37,736 nucleotides of DNA from Pelomonas sp046294815 (GTDB lineage: Bacteria; Pseudomonadota; Gammaproteobacteria; Burkholderiales; Burkholderiaceae_C), in contig JBKBOJ010000028.1 in the NCBI GenBank assembly GCA_046294815.1, positions 1 through 37,736 of the forward strand, in the 5' to 3' direction. Below, in pieces: positions 10,665 to 19,189 of the stretch. Numbering within the stretch: position 1 is the stretch's first letter; each line of letters begins with the position of its first letter. The position numbers were made by a program, and so were the translations under genes. The notes under the pieces were generated by a model. That model was not told where the DNA came from. It saw only the letters and a list, made by a program, of their open reading frames with translations, and did no database searches.

Positions 10665-11428
10665 CAGTTGCCGCCGTGGCAGACCTTGTATTTGCGGCCG
10701 CTGCCGCACGGGCAGGGATCGTTGCGCCCGACCTTGGGCGTCTCGCGCTTGATGGTCTCGACGCGGTAGCGCTCTGCCTCGGTCAGGTCGGCCAGGTCGG
10801 CCACCGTGACGACCAGCTCCTCGATGGCGTCGTCCAGGTCTTTCAGCGGGTGCTCGCGGTTCAGCGTGGCGACGACTTCCTTCTCCTGCGGCGTCTCGGC
10901 CGGCAGGTGGCGGTATAGCCGGGCCAGCGCGGCGGCCACGTCGTCGTTGGGCAGCTCGGCCAGCTCGGGGAAGCACAGCGCCGCATGCTGGAAACCGGCC
11001 ACCCAGGGCATCAGCGCGCGCGAGATGGGGCCCAGCGCCGCATAGCTGTCGCGCGCGGCGCGCTCTTCTTCGGTCGCGTCCTCGGGCAGCGGCTCGGGCT
11101 CGGCGGCTTCGTCGTCGATGTCAAGGATGACGGGGTCGAACCAGCCGTTCTCCACCAGGCCCTTGTTCAGCGCGGCATGGCGGCGCTGCACCAGCTGCGT
11201 GATGCGCTCCAGCCAGGCGGCGTCCACGCTGTCGGGCAGCAGGCCGCCGTCGTAGTCGAAGATGTTGGGCAGCCACTCGTCCATGGGGATCAGGCGGGGC
11301 TGCACGATGACGCCGCACAGATAGCCGTCCAGCATGGAGGCGTCCAGCGGCTGCAGCGGCGCGGGCGTGGCGGCCAGGAGTTCGTCGAGTTCGGCGAACT
11401 CGGCGTCGGTCAGGTCTTGGGTGCTCAT
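10664..11428 (-). CDS. UPF0149 (YecA/YgfB-like) protein with C-terminal SEC-C zinc motif
   Basis: 254 residues. The N-terminal and central part (LDASMLDGYLCGVIVQPRLIPMDEWLPNIF, then GFQHAALCFPEL) is typical of UPF0149 proteins. A very acidic linker lies around residues 115-135. The C-terminus carries a SEC-C motif, VGRNDPCPCGSGRKYKVCHG, which in SecA and other proteins binds zinc and can mediate contact with SecB or ribosomes. The function of YecA-type proteins is not firmly established. The gene starts 20 bp after the rlmJ stop and its own stop overlaps the next start, so rlmJ, this gene and the phosphoesterase look like one operon. Confidence 0.88.
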   Translation of the reverse strand: MSTQDLTDAEFAELDELLAATPAPLQPLDASMLDGYLCGVIVQPRLIPMDEWLPNIFDYDGGLLPDSVDAAWLERITQLVQRRHAALNKGLVENGWFDPVILDIDDEAAEPEPLPEDATEEERAARDSYAALGPISRALMPWVAGFQHAALCFPELAELPNDDVAAALARLYRHLPAETPQEKEVVATLNREHPLKDLDDAIEELVVTVADLADLTEAERYRVETIKRETPKVGRNDPCPCGSGRKYKVCHGGN

Positions 11429-11448
11429 CGCTCGATTGTCCCCTTGGC

Positions 11449-12306
11449 TCAGGCAGCCTTTTGTTCCAGCACGAAATTCGCGCCGTCGTACTGCCCCAGG
11501 CGCTCGACCAGCAGCGGCAGGCATTGGGCCAGCTCGTCGTGCAGCGTGAACGGCGGGTTGGCGACGAACATGCCGCTGCCCATCATGCCGAAGCCGCGCG
11601 CGTCGGCCCGGGCCACCGTCAGCCGCACGTGCAGCCAGCCCTTCTTCGCGGCCGCATCCGCGCTGGCCTTCAGGCGCTGCGCGAGCTGGGTGGACTCGAG
11701 CAGTTGCAGCTGCGGGTACCAGACCATCACCACCGTGTCGGCCGCACGCTCCAGCGCCTCGCGCAGCGCGGCCAGCACCTTGGCGTAGTCGGTCTTGATC
11801 TCGTACGGCGGGTCCATCAGCAGCGCGGCGCGGCGCGTGGGCGAGGGCAGTTCGGCCTTGATGGCGGCAAAACCGTCGCGGTCGCTGACCTGGGTGTTGG
11901 GGCGGCTCTCCAGGTAGCTGGCCAGGATGCGGTGGTCGGTGGGGTGCAGTTCGTAGGCGCGCAGCCGGTCGGTCTCGCGCAGCACGAAGTTGGCAATGGC
12001 CGGCGAGCCGGGGTATTGACGCAGCTGGCCGTCCGGGTTGAAGGCGCGCACCAGGCCCACGTAGTCGGCCAGCGGCGCAGGCAGGCCGTCCACGTCGTCG
12101 TAGAGCTTGGCGATGCCGCTGGCGTGCTCGGCGTTCTTCTGCGCGTAGCGGCCCTCCAGCGAGTAGCCGCCGGCGCCGGCATGGGTGTCGATGAGGGTGT
12201 AGGGCTTGTCCTTCTCGCCCATGTAGCGCAGCACGCGCGTCAGCACCAGGTGCTTGAGGACGTCGGCATGGTTGCCGGCATGGAAGGCGTGGCGGTAGGC
12301 GAGCAT
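11449..12306 (-). CDS. rlmJ: 23S rRNA (adenine(2030)-N6)-methyltransferase RlmJ
   Basis: 285 residues from ATG 12306, close to the 280 of the E. coli protein. RlmJ methylates A2030 of 23S rRNA using S-adenosylmethionine. The start MLAYRHAFHAGNHADVLKH is diagnostic and argues against the upstream ATG in the same frame. Other features are YTLIDTHAGAGGYSLEGRYAQ, the catalytic DPPYEIKTDY (about residue 164) and a late GSGMFVANPPF strand. It is divergent from the old yellow enzyme gene, with about 100 bp between starts. That gap holds a small stem (CCCCG/CGGGG at about 12340-12355) and no clear promoter. Confidence 0.95.
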   Translation of the reverse strand: MLAYRHAFHAGNHADVLKHLVLTRVLRYMGEKDKPYTLIDTHAGAGGYSLEGRYAQKNAEHASGIAKLYDDVDGLPAPLADYVGLVRAFNPDGQLRQYPGSPAIANFVLRETDRLRAYELHPTDHRILASYLESRPNTQVSDRDGFAAIKAELPSPTRRAALLMDPPYEIKTDYAKVLAALREALERAADTVVMVWYPQLQLLESTQLAQRLKASADAAAKKGWLHVRLTVARADARGFGMMGSGMFVANPPFTLHDELAQCLPLLVERLGQYDGANFVLEQKAA

Positions 12307-12409
12307 GGGCGCGATTGTCGCTAACACAGACCGGATCAACCCCGCCGAGACGGGGAAAGCGCGGCAGCACTAGCCTTGCGGCTCTTGCATTTGGCCCCAT
12401 TTCGTGCCC

Positions 12410-13492
12410 ATGACCACTCTCTTCGACCCCGCCCGCTTCGGCGACATCTCCCTGGCCAACCGCATCGTCATGGCGCCGCTGACGCGCAACCGCGCGCCGC
12501 GGCAAGTGCCCAATGACCTGCAGGTCGAGTACTACCGCCAGCGCGCCAGCGCCGGCCTGCTGATCACCGAGGCCACCCAGATCCGCCCCGACGGCCAGGG
12601 CTATTTCGACACGCCCGGCATCCACAGCCCCGAGCAGATCGCTGCCTGGAAGCGCGTGACGGACGCGGTGCATGCCGAGGGCGGCAAGATCGTCGTGCAG
12701 CTCTGGCATGTGGGCCGCATCTCGGTCAAGAGCCTGCAGCCGCTCGGCCAGGCGCCGGTGTCGTCGACCAACCGTGCCGCCAACACGCGCACCTATGCGG
12801 CCCACGGCCAGCTGGTGCCCACCGACACGCCGCGCGCGCTGCGCACCGACGAGATCCCGCAGCTGATCGCCGACTATGCCCAGGCCGCCCGCAACGCCAT
12901 CGCCGCCGGCTTCGACGGCGTGGAGGTGCATGCCGCCAACGGCTATCTGCTGGAGCAGTTCCTGCGCGACAGCGTCAACGACCGCACCGATGCCTACGGC
13001 GGCCCCATCGAGAACCGCGCGCGCCTGCTGATCGAGGTGATGACGGCGGTGGCCGAGGCCATAGGCCCGGGCCGCACGGGGCTGCGGCTGTCGCCGGTCA
13101 CGCCGTCCAACGACATCGGGCAGGACAGCGACCCGCAGGCGCTGTTCAACCATGTCGCCGACCAGTTGGCGCCGCTGCAGTTGGCCTTCCTGGAGGTCGT
13201 TGAAGGCGCCACCGGCGGCGCGCGCGACAACGCGCCCTTCGACTACCAGGAACTGCGCCGCCGCTTCGGCGGCCCCTACATCGCCAACAACGGCTACGAC
13301 CGCGCGCTGGCGCTGGACGCCGTCGCCAGCGGCCGCGCCGACGCGGTGTCCATCGGCCGGCCCTTCATCAGCAACCCCGACCTGGTGGAGCGCATGCGCG
13401 ACAACCTGCCCTGGGCACCGTACAACAAGGAGACCTTCTACGGCGGCGGCGCGGAGGGCTACACGGACTATCCGACCGTGCGCCAGGCCTAA
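12410..13492 (+). CDS. Alkene reductase, old yellow enzyme family
   Basis: 360 residues from ATG 12410; a GTG six bases earlier in frame is less likely. Old yellow enzymes are FMN-dependent NADPH oxidoreductases that reduce activated double bonds, nitro groups or nitrate esters. Visible motifs are NRIVMAPLTRNRA (about residues 18-30), VQLWHVGRIS, GFDGVEVHAANGYLLEQFLRD with the substrate-binding His and Asn, NDRTDAYGGPIENR, and the C-terminal ADAVSIGRPFISNPDLVERM phosphate-binding region. The order and length match NemA/xenobiotic reductase-type enzymes. The physiological substrate is unknown. The stop overlaps the convergent beta-helix gene by 4 bp. Confidence 0.95.
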   Translation: MTTLFDPARFGDISLANRIVMAPLTRNRAPRQVPNDLQVEYYRQRASAGLLITEATQIRPDGQGYFDTPGIHSPEQIAAWKRVTDAVHAEGGKIVVQLWHVGRISVKSLQPLGQAPVSSTNRAANTRTYAAHGQLVPTDTPRALRTDEIPQLIADYAQAARNAIAAGFDGVEVHAANGYLLEQFLRDSVNDRTDAYGGPIENRARLLIEVMTAVAEAIGPGRTGLRLSPVTPSNDIGQDSDPQALFNHVADQLAPLQLAFLEVVEGATGGARDNAPFDYQELRRRFGGPYIANNGYDRALALDAVASGRADAVSIGRPFISNPDLVERMRDNLPWAPYNKETFYGGGAEGYTDYPTVRQA

Positions 13493-14622
13493 CTCTGGAA
13501 CGCACCGGGGTGGCGCGCCGGCCCGGGCAGCGCCACGCTGGTGTGCGGATGCCGGTACTCGCGCGCGGGGCTGAGCCGCAGGCCCTCGGCCTCGCCCATG
13601 TCCTGCGCCTTGCCGCGCAGGCCGGAGTCGGGCCTGAGCCGGAAGTCCTCGCGCGCCGCGCGCACGAACTCGTCCCAGTCAGCCGTGAAGTTGGCGCGCC
13701 TCGTCCAGTGGCCCTCGGCCGCGAGCGCGGGGCCGCCGACGAACAGGTTGTTGGCCAGCATGACCTCGGCATGGCGCGGCGTCACGCGCAGCCAGATGCC
13801 GCCGCTGGGGCGCTGGTCCACCAGCGTGTTGTGCACCAGGCAGAGCGCCTGCCGCAGCCATCTCGCGCCCTCCGCGCCGAAGGACACCACGTGGGCGTTG
13901 TCGGTCGTGGAGCTCTGCATGATGAGGTTGCCCATCACGACGGCCACGCCCCCGTTGGGGAACTCCAGCTCGTAGCTGGCGCGGCCGCCCACCTCGTCGC
14001 TCAGCCGGTTATAGAGGATGTGGTTGACGGCCGCGCGGCTTTTCAGCAGATGGCCCAGCATGCCGTGGTGGAAGTAGCTGCCGGTCACGGCCAGGCGCTT
14101 GATGGCGCCCACGTAGAGGTTGTGCGTCTTGCCATCGCGCGGCGGAATGGGGCCGAACTCGCAGTCCACGATGTCCAGCTCGATGCTGTCGTCGTTGGTC
14201 GACAGCAGGCCGTTCTCGTTGTCGCGAAAGCCGCAGTCCACCAGCGTCAGCGAGCCGGCTTCCAGGCGTATGCCCGCGCCATTGCGGTCGGGCACGGTGC
14301 AGCCGATGAAGTCGAAGCCCTCGATGCGCATGTGCCGGCCGCGCGTCACGAACAGCCCCTTGCCCTGCGCATGGGCGCCGGCGGCGATGAGCCGCACGCG
14401 GCCGCCCACGGCGCGCAGCGTCAGGTCATGCTGGGTCCAGACGGCCACGTCGGCGATGTACTCGCCCGCGTCCACCTCGATCAGCATGCCGTCGCGCGCG
14501 TGGCGCGCCGCGGCCGCCAGCGACTTGACGGCCTGCCGCGGCCCGACCTTCAGCACCGGCCCCGCATGGGCCGCAAACGGCAGCAGGCCCGCGGCGGCCA
14601 GCAGCGCGCGGCGCCGCGTCAT
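13489..14622 (-). CDS. Exported right-handed parallel beta-helix protein
   Basis: 377 residues from ATG 14622. The N-terminus MTRRRALLAAAGLLPFAAHA has a twin-arginine-like signal and a likely cleavage site after AHA. The mature part shows repeated short strands with Asn and Gly turns, for example GIRLEAGSLTLVDCGFRDNENGLLST, IELDIVDCEFG, KRLAVTGSYFHHG and VVMGNLIMQSS. This resembles the periplasmic carbohydrate-binding/lyase-type beta-helix fold; no catalytic motif is clear and the substrate is unknown. Its start overlaps the stop of the MOSC gene by 4 bp (ATGA), so the two are probably co-translated, although no functional link is evident. Confidence 0.82.
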   Translation of the reverse strand: MTRRRALLAAAGLLPFAAHAGPVLKVGPRQAVKSLAAAARHARDGMLIEVDAGEYIADVAVWTQHDLTLRAVGGRVRLIAAGAHAQGKGLFVTRGRHMRIEGFDFIGCTVPDRNGAGIRLEAGSLTLVDCGFRDNENGLLSTNDDSIELDIVDCEFGPIPPRDGKTHNLYVGAIKRLAVTGSYFHHGMLGHLLKSRAAVNHILYNRLSDEVGGRASYELEFPNGGVAVVMGNLIMQSSTTDNAHVVSFGAEGARWLRQALCLVHNTLVDQRPSGGIWLRVTPRHAEVMLANNLFVGGPALAAEGHWTRRANFTADWDEFVRAAREDFRLRPDSGLRGKAQDMGEAEGLRLSPAREYRHPHTSVALPGPARHPGAFQS

Positions 14623-15182
14623 GACCTGCCTTTCATCTTGGCCTTGAACAGCTCGACCACGCCCACCTCGCGCGGCCCGGGCAGCAGCTCGAAGGCCTCG
14701 CCCGCGGCGATGCTGCCCTCGCGCCGCACCGCCAGATAGAAGCCGCAGTAGGCGCTCTGCGCCATCAGCTTGACGGCCTGGTTGAAGCCCATGTGGGCGT
14801 TGAACTTGAAGCAGGGGTAGCGCGGCTCGGAGACGATGAGCTCGCAGTCCGGGAAGCGCAGCACGTCGCCCAGCCAGAGCTTGTTCTCCAGCAGGCCCAG
14901 CAGGGTCAGGTTCTCGCCGGCCGCCCCCGGCTGCAGCTCGCCCGCGACCTTGGCCTGCGCGCGCACGGTGGCCCAGAACGCGTAATGCTCCTGCGGATAG
15001 GCGTAGACGGCCTTGGCCGGCCCGCCGTGCACGCTGCGGTCGGCCTGCTCGTCGCCGTCCAGGCCCAGCGGGCCCACGGCGATGCGCCCGTCGCGGGCGC
15101 GCTTGCGGATGGCCGAGGGCACGAGCTGCGCCCCGGCCAGCAGGGGCTCGGCGCGGGCGGTATTGACGCTGACGACTTGCAT
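14619..15182 (-). CDS. MOSC domain protein (YiiM-like)
   Basis: 187 residues from ATG 15182; an ATG nine bases earlier is possible, but MQVVSVNTA fits the domain edge and leaves better spacing to a weak GGGA. MOSC domains transfer or bind sulfur and molybdenum cofactor; YiiM reduces N-hydroxylated compounds. Visible features are GPLGLDGDEQADRSVHGGPAKAVYAYP, the GENLTLLGL segment, LRFPDCELIVSEPRYPCFKF with the conserved Cys, and a C-terminal GEAFELLPGPREV. There is no ferredoxin or beta-barrel domain. It is coupled to the downstream exported beta-helix gene and divergent from the antiporter. Confidence 0.9.
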   Translation of the reverse strand: MQVVSVNTARAEPLLAGAQLVPSAIRKRARDGRIAVGPLGLDGDEQADRSVHGGPAKAVYAYPQEHYAFWATVRAQAKVAGELQPGAAGENLTLLGLLENKLWLGDVLRFPDCELIVSEPRYPCFKFNAHMGFNQAVKLMAQSAYCGFYLAVRREGSIAAGEAFELLPGPREVGVVELFKAKMKGRS

Positions 15183-15290
15183 GAGCGCCATTGTCCCGGA
15201 GACGGCTTGGGGTCATTTCGGCGTGTTCGCCTACAAAGCATCCTGTTACACCGCTCTAAGCTCCGCTCCCCAATCCTCAACGGAGACCGC

Positions 15291-16532
15291 ATGACTGCAC
15301 TGGACAGCGGGGCCCGCGTCTGGGCCGGGCTGGCCGTGACGCCGTCCAGCGAGCTGATGTTCGTCGTCGGCGTGCTGCTGGCCGGTGGGCTGGCCGGCGA
15401 GTTCATCGCCGCGACGACGCGGCTGCCGCGCGTGGTCGGCTACACGCTGGCGGGCTGCGTGGCCGCGGCCCTGGGCCACGGCGTGGCCATGCCGCTGTCC
15501 GGCGCCGCGCAGATCGTCACCGACCTGGCGCTGGGCCTGCTGCTGTTCGAGATCGGCAGCCGCGTGCGCCTGAGCTGGCTGGGCCGCAACCCGGGCCTGG
15601 CGATCACCAGCCTCGTGGAAGCCACGCTGAGCGCCGTCGCGGTGGCCTTGGTGCTGCGGCTGTTCGACATCGGCTGGCCCACGGCCATCGCCTGCGCCAT
15701 CCTGGCCATGCCGGCGCCGGCCGCGGTGTCGGGCCGGGTGGCGCTGGAGCTGGGTGCCGAGGGCCAGGTCACGCAGCGGGCCTCGCTGCTGACGGCGCTG
15801 AACACGCTGTACGCCGTGGTCGCGCTGACGCTGATGCGCACCTGGTGGGCGGCCGACGACGGCGGCAGCCTGCCGCAGGCGCTGGGCGGCCTGGCCATCG
15901 CGCTGCTGACGACGCTGGGCGTGGCAGCACTGCTGGCCGGTGCCGCGTATCTCGCCGCGCGCCGCTTGGACCTGCGCAACGAGAGCGCCACCCTGCTGCT
16001 GTTCGGCCTGGTGGCCTTCGCCATCGTCGCGGCGCGCGCCATTGGTGTGTCGACGCTGCTGATGCCGCTGCTGGCCGGCCTGCTGCTGCGCAACGGCAGC
16101 GAGCGCCCCTGGGTCTGGCCGCGCCATTTCGGCACGGTGGGCGGCGCGCTGGTGCTGATGCTGTTCGTCATCGTCGGCTCGGCCTGGACGCCACAGATCC
16201 TGGTGGCCGGTGGCTTCGCGGCGCTGGCGCTGCTGGCGGCGCGCTTCCTGGCCAAGACGCTGGCCATCGTCGTGCTGTCGCCCTGGGCCAAGGCCAGCTG
16301 GCGGCAGGGCCTGGCCCTGTCCATCACGATGACCCCGCTGTCGGCCACGGCGCTGGTCATGCTCAGCGAGCTGATGCGCGCCGAGCCCGAGCTGGCCAAG
16401 GGCGCCGTGCCCATCATCCTGGCCAGCATCGCGGTGCTGGAGCTGCTCGGGCCCATCGCCGTGCAGTTCGCACTGCGCCTGGCCGGCGAGCTGCCACCCA
16501 CCCGCCAACGCCGTGAGGAGAAGCGCCCATGA
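15291..16532 (+). CDS. CPA2-type cation:proton antiporter
   Basis: 413 residues from ATG 15291, which follows CGGAGA at normal spacing. The protein is almost entirely hydrophobic, with about 12 transmembrane segments. The CPA2 pattern is seen in TDLALGLLLFEIGSRVRLSWLG (about 78-100), AILAMPAPAAVSGRVALELGAEGQVTQRA (about 137-165), and ALSITMTPLSATALVML near the end. No TrkA-N domain follows, unlike KefB/KefC. Such proteins exchange Na+ or K+ for H+; the ion is not predictable here. The stop overlaps the next gene by 4 bp (ATGA). Confidence 0.9.
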   Translation: MTALDSGARVWAGLAVTPSSELMFVVGVLLAGGLAGEFIAATTRLPRVVGYTLAGCVAAALGHGVAMPLSGAAQIVTDLALGLLLFEIGSRVRLSWLGRNPGLAITSLVEATLSAVAVALVLRLFDIGWPTAIACAILAMPAPAAVSGRVALELGAEGQVTQRASLLTALNTLYAVVALTLMRTWWAADDGGSLPQALGGLAIALLTTLGVAALLAGAAYLAARRLDLRNESATLLLFGLVAFAIVAARAIGVSTLLMPLLAGLLLRNGSERPWVWPRHFGTVGGALVLMLFVIVGSAWTPQILVAGGFAALALLAARFLAKTLAIVVLSPWAKASWRQGLALSITMTPLSATALVMLSELMRAEPELAKGAVPIILASIAVLELLGPIAVQFALRLAGELPPTRQRREEKRP

Positions 16533-17644
16533 GCCTCGGCACCTTCTCCAAATCGCAGCCGCTGACGCTGGGCGTCGAGCTGGAGCTGCAGATCGTCAAC
16601 AACGACGACTACGACCTCGCGCCCGTCTCGGCCGACCTGCTGCGGCTGATGGCCAAGCACAAGATTCCCGGCGACGTGAAGCCCGAGATCACGAACAGCA
16701 TGATCGAGCTGTCCACCGGCGTCTGCGCCGACCACGGCCAGGCGCTGGCCGAGCTGGGCGAGATCCGCGCCGCGCTGGTGGACTGTGCCGAGCGGCTGGA
16801 CGTGAGCCTGTGCGGCGGCGGCACCCACCCCTTCCAGCAATGGACGCGCCGGCGCATCTTCGAGACGCCGCGCTTTCATGAGCTGAGCACGCTGTACGGC
16901 TATCTGTCCAAGCAGTTCACGGTGTTTGGCCAGCATGTGCACGTGGGCTGCCCCAGCGCCGATGAGGCGCTGGTGCTGCTGCACGGCATGAGCCGCTTCA
17001 TCCCGCACCTGATCGCGCTGGCCGCGTCGTCGCCCTTCGTGCAAGGCGAGGACACGGGCTTCGACTCGGCGCGCTTGAACTCGGTGTTCGCCTTCCCGCT
17101 GAGCGGCCGCGCGCCCTTCGTGCAGACCTGGGACGACTTCGAGGTGTTCTTCAACAAGATGACGCGCACCGGCGTCGTCACGGGCATGAAGGACTTCTAC
17201 TGGGACATCCGCCCCAAGCCCGAGTTCGGCACCATCGAGGTCCGCGTGCTGGACACGCCGCTGACCATCGAGAAGGCAGCCGCGCTGGCCGGCTTCATCC
17301 AGTGCCTGGCGCAGTGGCTGACGCGCGAGAAGCCGTTCAAGCTCAGCGAGGACGACTACCTGCCCTACACCTTCAACCGCTTCCAGGCCTGCCGTTTCGG
17401 GCTGGACGGCACCTTCGTCGACCCCGAGACCGGCGAGCACCGCGTGCTGCGCGACGACCTGCTGGCGGTGCTGAGTCGGCTGGGGGGCCATGCCGCCGAG
17501 CTGCGCGCCGAACCCGCGCTGCAGCTGCTGCGCCGCGAGATCGCCGGCAGCGGCAACGACGCGGCCTGGCTGCGGCAGATCGAGGCCAACGAACACCTGC
17601 TGCCCGAGGTGGTGCGCCGCGCGACACGGCGCTGGCACGGCTGA
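16529..17644 (+). CDS. YbdK-family carboxylate-amine ligase (GCS2 type)
   Basis: 371 residues. The fold is that of glutamate-cysteine ligase type 2. Visible features are LTLGVELELQIVNNDDYDLAP (about 11-31) with the metal-binding glutamates, EITNSMIELSTGVC, LCGGGTHPF, FGQHVHVGCPSADEA with paired histidines, and a C-terminal DIRPKPEFGTIEVRVLDTP. YbdK proteins have weak gamma-glutamylcysteine synthetase activity in vitro, and their physiological product is uncertain. It is translationally coupled to the upstream antiporter, suggesting joint expression. Confidence 0.93.
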   Translation: MSLGTFSKSQPLTLGVELELQIVNNDDYDLAPVSADLLRLMAKHKIPGDVKPEITNSMIELSTGVCADHGQALAELGEIRAALVDCAERLDVSLCGGGTHPFQQWTRRRIFETPRFHELSTLYGYLSKQFTVFGQHVHVGCPSADEALVLLHGMSRFIPHLIALAASSPFVQGEDTGFDSARLNSVFAFPLSGRAPFVQTWDDFEVFFNKMTRTGVVTGMKDFYWDIRPKPEFGTIEVRVLDTPLTIEKAAALAGFIQCLAQWLTREKPFKLSEDDYLPYTFNRFQACRFGLDGTFVDPETGEHRVLRDDLLAVLSRLGGHAAELRAEPALQLLRREIAGSGNDAAWLRQIEANEHLLPEVVRRATRRWHG

Positions 17645-17651
17645 GCGCTGC

Positions 17652-17728
17652 GCGCCCCTGTACCGCCGCGCCGAACGCGCGCTGTACGCCACCGAGGCAG
17701 CCGGCCGCAACCGCAGCGTGGCCACACC
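17652..17728 (+). pseudogene. Fossil of a GGDEF (diguanylate cyclase) C-terminus
   Basis: Between ybdK-like and proC, one frame reads APLYRRAERALYATEAAGRN followed by RSVATPA. This matches the end of a typical GGDEF domain, where an A-D-x-A-L-Y-x-A-K-x-A-G-R-N-R-V pattern closes the fold. No GGDEF catalytic motif or start codon of its own is present; the frame runs upstream only as a shadow inside the ligase gene. I read it as the remnant of a deleted diguanylate cyclase gene. It could still be chance in GC-rich DNA. Confidence 0.55.
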
Positions 17729-17748
17729 GGCCCTTAGACTCGCGCCCC

Positions 17749-18564
17749 ATGAATCCAGACGTGATCGCCTTCATCGGCGGCGGCAACATGGCCAGCGCCA
17801 TCATCGGCGGCCTGTTGCGCGCCGGCCTGCCCGCGGCGCAGCTGCGGGTCGTCGAGCCCCATGAGCCGCAGCGCGACAAACTGGCTGCCGACTTCGGCGT
17901 GCGGCCCCAAGCGGCCGGCGACGCACGGCTGGCCGAGGCGGCCACCGTGGTCTGGGCCGTCAAGCCACAGCTGTTTGCCGAGGCTGCTGCGCCGCTGCAG
18001 GCCTGGGTGGGCCAGGCGCTGCAGCTGTCGGTGATGGCCGGCATCACGACCGCCTCGCTGGCCGCCGCCAGCGGCAGCGAGCGCGTCGTGCGCGCGATGC
18101 CCAACACGCCGGCGCTCATCGGCCAGGGCATCGCGGGCCTGTACGCCCGGCCGGCGGTGTCGGCCGACGAGCGCACCACGGTCGAGCGGCTGCTGGCGCC
18201 CACCGGCCAGACGCTGTGGGTGGAACGCGAGGCCGACCTGGACGCGGTGACCGCGCTGTCGGGCTCGGGTCCGGCCTATTTCTTCTTCGTCGTCGAAGCC
18301 ATGATGGCCGCGGCCCAGGACATGGGGCTCAGCGCCGAGCAGGGCCGCCGCCTGGCGCTGGCCACCTGCAGCGGGGCGGCGGCGCTGGCGCTGGCGTCGG
18401 ACGAATCGCCCACCGTGCTGCGCGAGCGCGTCACCAGCAAGGGCGGCACCACGCATGCGGCCATCACGTCGCTGCAGAGCGACGGCGTGGACGCCGCCAT
18501 CCGCCGTGCGGTGCTGGCCGCGCAGAAGCGCGCGGCCGAGCTGGGTCGCGAGTTCGGCGGCTGA
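17749..18564 (+). CDS. proC: Pyrroline-5-carboxylate reductase
   Basis: 271 residues from ATG 17749. ProC reduces 1-pyrroline-5-carboxylate to proline with NAD(P)H, the last step of proline synthesis in the cytoplasm. The N-terminal dinucleotide-binding motif FIGGGNMASAIIGGL is at residues 6-20. VVWAVKPQ and VRAMPNTPALIGQGI are typical family features, and the C-terminal dimer domain has DAVTALSGSGPAYFFFVVEAM and the signature VTSKGGTTHAAI. Length is normal. It is followed 8 bp later by ubiC. Confidence 0.97.
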   Translation: MNPDVIAFIGGGNMASAIIGGLLRAGLPAAQLRVVEPHEPQRDKLAADFGVRPQAAGDARLAEAATVVWAVKPQLFAEAAAPLQAWVGQALQLSVMAGITTASLAAASGSERVVRAMPNTPALIGQGIAGLYARPAVSADERTTVERLLAPTGQTLWVEREADLDAVTALSGSGPAYFFFVVEAMMAAAQDMGLSAEQGRRLALATCSGAAALALASDESPTVLRERVTSKGGTTHAAITSLQSDGVDAAIRRAVLAAQKRAAELGREFGG

Positions 18565-18572
18565 GTGGCCGC

Positions 18573-19103
18573 ATGGGCATTGCCACCCGCGACAGCCTGC
18601 GCGACTGGTTGCGCGCGCCTGGCTCACTGAGCCGACGCCTGGCCAAGCTGGGCCAGCGCTTCGAGGTGCAGGTGCTGCGTCAGGCCGTCGCGCCGCTGCG
18701 CAAGCACGAGCGCGCCGCGCTGGGCCAGCCGCATTACGGCCTGGCGCTGGTGCGCGAGGTCATCCTGCGCGTGGACGGCGAGCCGCTGGTCTGGGCGCGC
18801 TCGGCGGTGCACCAGCGCAGCACGCGCGGGCCCTGGAAGGCCTTGCGCGGCCTGGGCAACCGGCCGCTGGCCCACCTGCTCTACGACGACCCGCGCATCC
18901 GCCGCAGCCAGCTGCAGCCGCGCCGGCTGGCGCGCTACGGCGTCACGCGCCGCCAGATGGCCCGGCAATGGCGTGAAGCCACCGGCAGCGCGCCGTCGCC
19001 GCAGATGCTGTGGTCACGCAACTCCGTTTTCACCTGTCGCGGCGCTGGCTTGCGAGTCATGGAAATGTTTTCGTGCAGTCATAAATTCGCGGCCCGCCCA
19101 TAA
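18573..19103 (+). CDS. ubiC: Chorismate pyruvate-lyase
   Basis: 176 residues from ATG 18573. UbiC removes pyruvate from chorismate to give 4-hydroxybenzoate, the first committed step of ubiquinone synthesis. Visible features are LRDWLRAPGSLSRRLA at the start, REVILRVDGEPLVWARSAVH (about 61-80) with the conserved arginine of the active site, and RGLGNRPLAHLLYDDPRI (about 91-108), plus a LWSRNSVF strand near the end. Similarity is moderate, as usual for this divergent family. The partner enzyme UbiA lies about 4.6 kb away in the window rather than next to it. Confidence 0.85.
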   Translation: MGIATRDSLRDWLRAPGSLSRRLAKLGQRFEVQVLRQAVAPLRKHERAALGQPHYGLALVREVILRVDGEPLVWARSAVHQRSTRGPWKALRGLGNRPLAHLLYDDPRIRRSQLQPRRLARYGVTRRQMARQWREATGSAPSPQMLWSRNSVFTCRGAGLRVMEMFSCSHKFAARP

Positions 19104-19189
19104 AACGCCCTACACTCGCCCCGTAGCAGAGAGGCGTTAGACGACCTGCCGCGCACGACGACGGTGGGCAACATCGAACGGAGACAACA

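Noticed and set aside
12340..12403. CCCCG/CGGGG stem between rlmJ and the old yellow enzyme gene as a terminator
   Set aside because: It lies between divergent starts, is only 5 bp long and has no T-run.
13489..15216. A single 575-codon minus-strand frame joining the MOSC region and the beta-helix gene
   Set aside because: The MOSC motifs read in a different frame and end with an ATGA overlap at 14619-14622, so there are two genes; the upstream part of this frame is a shadow.
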